DNA of 8,456 nt from Scybalousia_A sp963588535. Its GTDB lineage: Bacteria > Bacteroidota > Bacteroidia > Bacteroidales > P3. The stretch covers positions 1 through 8,456 of the forward strand of contig CAVAII010000131.1 in the NCBI GenBank assembly GCA_963588535.1, in the 5' to 3' direction. Position 1 is the first letter of the stretch; each line of letters starts with the position of its first letter. Under the pieces are notes generated by a model. It ran no database searches, was not told the DNA's origin, and saw nothing but the letters and a program-made list of their open reading frames with translations. A program made the position numbers and the translations under genes. Shown in pieces: positions 6,701 through 8,456 of the stretch.

Positions 6701-8261
6701 TATCTCCTCGTTTGCTTCCGATGTTGAGGGATATCTAAGTTGTAAGAACTTGAAAATAAAAGGTAAACTAACTTCTCCTGATATCAATGGCAAACTTCAT
6801 TGTGACAATGTCGGTTTAAGAGTAAATATGCTTAACACAAAATATTGGTTAAATGACGATATAACCATAAAAAATAACAAGATAGAGTTTGATGATTTCA
6901 AATTAAAAGACGCACAAGACAACAAAATCGCTGTTAATGGGCAGATAACTCACCATAATTTCAAATCATTTGATATAGACCTAAAAGCAGTTGCCGATAA
7001 AATCAAGTTGTTAGATACCAAATCGGCAAATGGAGAGATGTATTACGGAACAGTCTATGCTTCGGCTAATGTTAGTCTGTTGGGAGATAGCAATATGATA
7101 AATATCTCTGGAAATGCTAAGACAGAATATGGAACCTCCATAAACGTGCCTGTAAATAGCAAAGCGAATGCAACAGAAAAAGAATTTATTACCTTTGTAG
7201 ATACAAAGAAATCCCAAGATACTTCCTCTACTGCTGATGTAGTTGAGAGTAAAAAACAGGGTATGGGCTATAATATTGATTTGGACTTAAATGTTAATCC
7301 TAATGCCAAACTATATATACCTATGGACTTTACGCAGATGAAAGGTAATCTGGCAGTAGCAGGTAATGGCGATCTAAGAATAGCGATGAACTCAAAAGGT
7401 AAGTTCTCTATGATAGGCGAAGTAGCCATTGACAACGGTACTTTTGGTATTAATATAATGGATTTAATGGAAAAGAAATTCGTTCTACAAGAGGGTAGTA
7501 CAATAGTTTGGAATGGTGAGCCAACAGGTGGAACGATGGATATATCAGCAGTATATAAGACAAGGGCTTCGTTATCTTCTTTGTTAGGTAACAAATATAA
7601 TAAGCCAGTTGATGTAGAAAGTATTATTCATTTGACAGGTCCGATGACTAATCCGCAACCTTCTTTTGATATATCCTTACCTAATACAGACGAACAGACT
7701 GCCGAACAAGTCTTTATGTATATTGACAAGAGTAATGAAAAGGTAATGTTGGAGCAAACAGCGAGTTTGTTATTAACTAATCAGTTCTATTACTCACAAG
7801 GTGGCTATGAGACAACGGCTTTGCAGTCAGGAGTAACTTCTTCTGTTATGGGAATGGCGTTTTCTCAACTATCGGGTATGATAAGTAATATGGTTAAGAT
7901 AGTAGATGTTGATTTGAACTATACATCTTCTTCCTCTGGCGAGACGACTACCGATCAATTCGATGCCAATTTCTCTAAATCTTTTGGTAAATGGACTTTT
8001 GAGGTCAATACTTCGTTTGGTGGTTCTTCGGGAGAGGCAACTTCAAGTGTTAATGAGGGGTCTCAGATTATTGGAGACGCAACTGCGAACTATAAATATA
8101 GTGATAATCTTAGTGTACAGGTATTTAATCATTCCAATGCTAATGATTTCACCAAGTATAATGTCTCCCCATACACCCAAGGAGCCAAAATAACCTACAA
8201 AAAAGAGTACGAAAAATTCGCAGATATCTTCAAACGTAAGAAAAATAAGAAAACAAAATAA
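3777..8261 (+). CDS. tamB: TamB / AsmA-like envelope assembly protein
   Basis: The 1494-residue protein is a Bacteroidota TamB homologue. TamB proteins are anchored in the inner membrane and span the periplasm as a long beta-rich groove; they work with a BamA-like TamA partner in outer-membrane protein assembly and are also implicated in lipid transport. Residues 12-31 form one N-terminal membrane helix, followed by the family-like stretch NTTPVQSFLAARVADYF and KVHIGAISVTP. A long repetitive beta-strand region fills the middle. A low-complexity linker with EFITFVD (1136-1142) precedes the C-terminal DUF490/TamB domain (PF04357, about 1160-1480, including NLAVAGNGDLRI from 1191). The tail is strongly basic. 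Length is usual for the phylum. GTG at 3777 is the first start after an in-frame TAG at 3771-3773, and the next Met would lose the membrane helix. No tamA is in the window. Confidence 0.9.
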   Translation: MTKEVVKKILKYIGRIFLGVFIFVWLLVALLNTTPVQSFLAARVADYFANQWNTKVHIGAISVTPFINAGIKDIYVEDLNKDTLLSAAYIEANLMNIPKGKHIVVRNAELEDVVCYLHKKNSKFNFQFIIDYFSSSEKKEKKASEPMTIEVKSVTLKNANFSLIDSDKKYPIEPGLFATNKIVCKDINLKAKDFKMKGSDMEILINHLQAKERSGISLNELKGKVKYSKTGVSIQDGELRTDDTYLDIDASLSMSKTNGYKSFVDSVYCTLKLDNGSYVNLKDACYWHKRLRNANQKVYLTCDVSGTVNDMLVKAFDLRTSQTHINTTGQIKQVTRFNNSYYDLQLEDITTSVQDYKSLGLGTIVPQFSLPKLVSNLGVINLNGDVKGNINDFVSHLMVSTDLGSLDLDASAEPSVNNLTKYSAKANSARLNIGQLLDNKILGNSTLDLQAEIVGTKPQTMQGRLRADLKNCYFKGNNYNDIAVEGEINGYDIDAKINIDDELVALESNSSINYQAKPTITLQAAVRDLDLHKMNIMSFVDTSAIITANIEGEVRDFDMDSLNCNLTLSDIFVTTKDRDFKVNNIKLVTQNNDNINSISFGSDIIDANLNGKYTINTLAEDFSYLMKRYIPDFSAVVSDSIKDSGEKTIDTKTELAQSEHIIQSDVDFTAKIKNIDIIRSLFGIDLYTNNRFEIVGKMNPDTILGCDIMADNIRYSSFEFDNTKINIRTKNNKLNLALAMQELFLSNSMSFKDVSLSTDIDSTDVDLLASLVKSDDTTTNLQMAFNSIIDNKGLQGSFYNTNLTIQGTKINLNNNHIIGINNKNISVMNLVMSSSNSNITVDGMINDNDALTCTFDNVDLSLANPFIEAMGMSVEGILNKRVVVKNLLKSPTFTSDLEIADLKFNDVYLGKAWLKVNNSISPDVFFANIKFLYQADNKEVVPLQLVGSFTPKDEQEQLDLDLNMQQFSMSIIKTFISSFASDVEGYLSCKNLKIKGKLTSPDINGKLHCDNVGLRVNMLNTKYWLNDDITIKNNKIEFDDFKLKDAQDNKIAVNGQITHHNFKSFDIDLKAVADKIKLLDTKSANGEMYYGTVYASANVSLLGDSNMINISGNAKTEYGTSINVPVNSKANATEKEFITFVDTKKSQDTSSTADVVESKKQGMGYNIDLDLNVNPNAKLYIPMDFTQMKGNLAVAGNGDLRIAMNSKGKFSMIGEVAIDNGTFGINIMDLMEKKFVLQEGSTIVWNGEPTGGTMDISAVYKTRASLSSLLGNKYNKPVDVESIIHLTGPMTNPQPSFDISLPNTDEQTAEQVFMYIDKSNEKVMLEQTASLLLTNQFYYSQGGYETTALQSGVTSSVMGMAFSQLSGMISNMVKIVDVDLNYTSSSSGETTTDQFDANFSKSFGKWTFEVNTSFGGSSGEATSSVNEGSQIIGDATANYKYSDNLSVQVFNHSNANDFTKYNVSPYTQGAKITYKKEYEKFADIFKRKKNKKTK

Positions 8262-8270
8262 TAATATAAA

Positions 8271-8312
8271 GGTAAAGAGTTACTTGTTTAAGAATATTTT
8301 TACCAATTTTTT
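8271..8312 (+). terminator. Probable intrinsic terminator of tamB
   Basis: GGTAAAGA (8271-8278) can pair with the segment ending TTTACC (8297-8304), giving 8 bp with one G-T wobble. A short inner CTT/AAG stem may close part of the loop. The hairpin is followed by a run of six T at 8307-8312 and lies 10 nt after the tamB stop. The stem is AT-rich and therefore weak. Confidence 0.5.
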
Positions 8313-8322
8313 CTAAAAACTT

Positions 8323-8353
8323 TTTGCAATTCAGAATAATTTGTATACCTTTG
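8323..8353 (+). promoter_or_regulatory. Bacteroidota -33/-7 promoter for the downstream exported protein
   Basis: TTTG at 8323-8326 and TACCTTTG at 8346-8353 are separated by 19 nt, matching both halves of the Bacteroidota housekeeping promoter. It is the best-formed promoter in the window. Transcription would start near 8360, leaving a leader of roughly 28 nt before the ATG at 8388. Confidence 0.75.
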
Positions 8354-8387
8354 CACTTACTTATAACAATTAAGAAATGAAATAGAG

Positions 8388-8456
8388 ATGAAAAAATTAT
8401 TTTTTATTTTAGTAACTATTTGTAATGTTTTGACATTACAAGCACAACAAGAGGAC
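8388..8456 (+). CDS. N-terminus of an exported protein (cut by window edge)
   Basis: Only 23 codons are visible. They encode a typical signal peptide: Met-Lys-Lys, a hydrophobic core (LFFILVTICNVLTL) and an Ala-containing cleavage region, TLQAQ-QED, of the kind common in Bacteroidota secreted proteins. The single Cys12 sits in VTIC, not in a good lipobox, so signal peptidase I processing is more likely than lipidation. A strong promoter just upstream and a probable terminator after tamB suggest an independent transcription unit. A two-codon ATG-AAA-TAG lies just ahead (8377-8385) and is ignored. Nothing about the mature protein can be said. Confidence 0.75.
   Translation, partial: MKKLFFILVTICNVLTLQAQQED

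Noticed and set aside
7268..7594. Minus-strand open frame of 108 codons inside tamB
   Set aside because: It is antisense to the conserved TamB C-terminal domain; this and the other antisense frames within tamB look like shadows of the real gene.

Overview
The window looks like chromosomal DNA from an AT-rich member of the Bacteroidota, most likely Bacteroidales. Three things support this. The visible proteins are Bacteroidota-style versions of YfhO, HtrA/DegQ and TamB. Start codons lack good Shine-Dalgarno sequences. Gene starts at both ends of the window and in the middle are preceded by the Bacteroidota -7 element TAnnTTTG. I cannot name a genus, and I saw no mobile element, tRNA, rRNA or CRISPR array.

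Layout, left to right. (1) Positions 1-1643, minus strand: the first 547 codons of a polytopic YfhO-family membrane protein that runs out of the window. (2) Positions 1644-2100: a long non-genic gap. It holds the yfhO promoter box, an exact 21-bp-period tandem repeat (1850-1996) with a plus-strand promoter-like box in front of it, and the intrinsic terminator of the next gene. (3) Positions 2101-3489, minus strand: a complete periplasmic HtrA/DegQ-type serine protease with intact His-Asp-Ser triad and two PDZ domains. (4) Positions 3490-3776: the divergent intergenic region. (5) Positions 3777-8261, plus strand: a complete 1494-residue TamB/AsmA-like protein starting at GTG. (6) Positions 8262-8387: a probable terminator, then a well-formed -33/-7 promoter. 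(7) Positions 8388-8456: the first 23 codons of an exported protein, cut by the window edge.

The two complete genes act in the cell envelope: HtrA degrades or refolds misfolded periplasmic and outer-membrane proteins, and TamB bridges the inner and outer membranes in outer-membrane protein assembly and/or lipid transport. They are divergently transcribed from one 287-bp region, a plausible but unproven link. yfhO and htrA point the same way, but a strong terminator and a separate promoter argue against an operon.

The genes are conventional. The one feature they do not explain is the 21-bp array at 1850-1996. Because its period is a multiple of three, it can encode a hydrophobic heptad-repeat peptide. 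I regard it as the best candidate for a second look, but I do not claim a new system.
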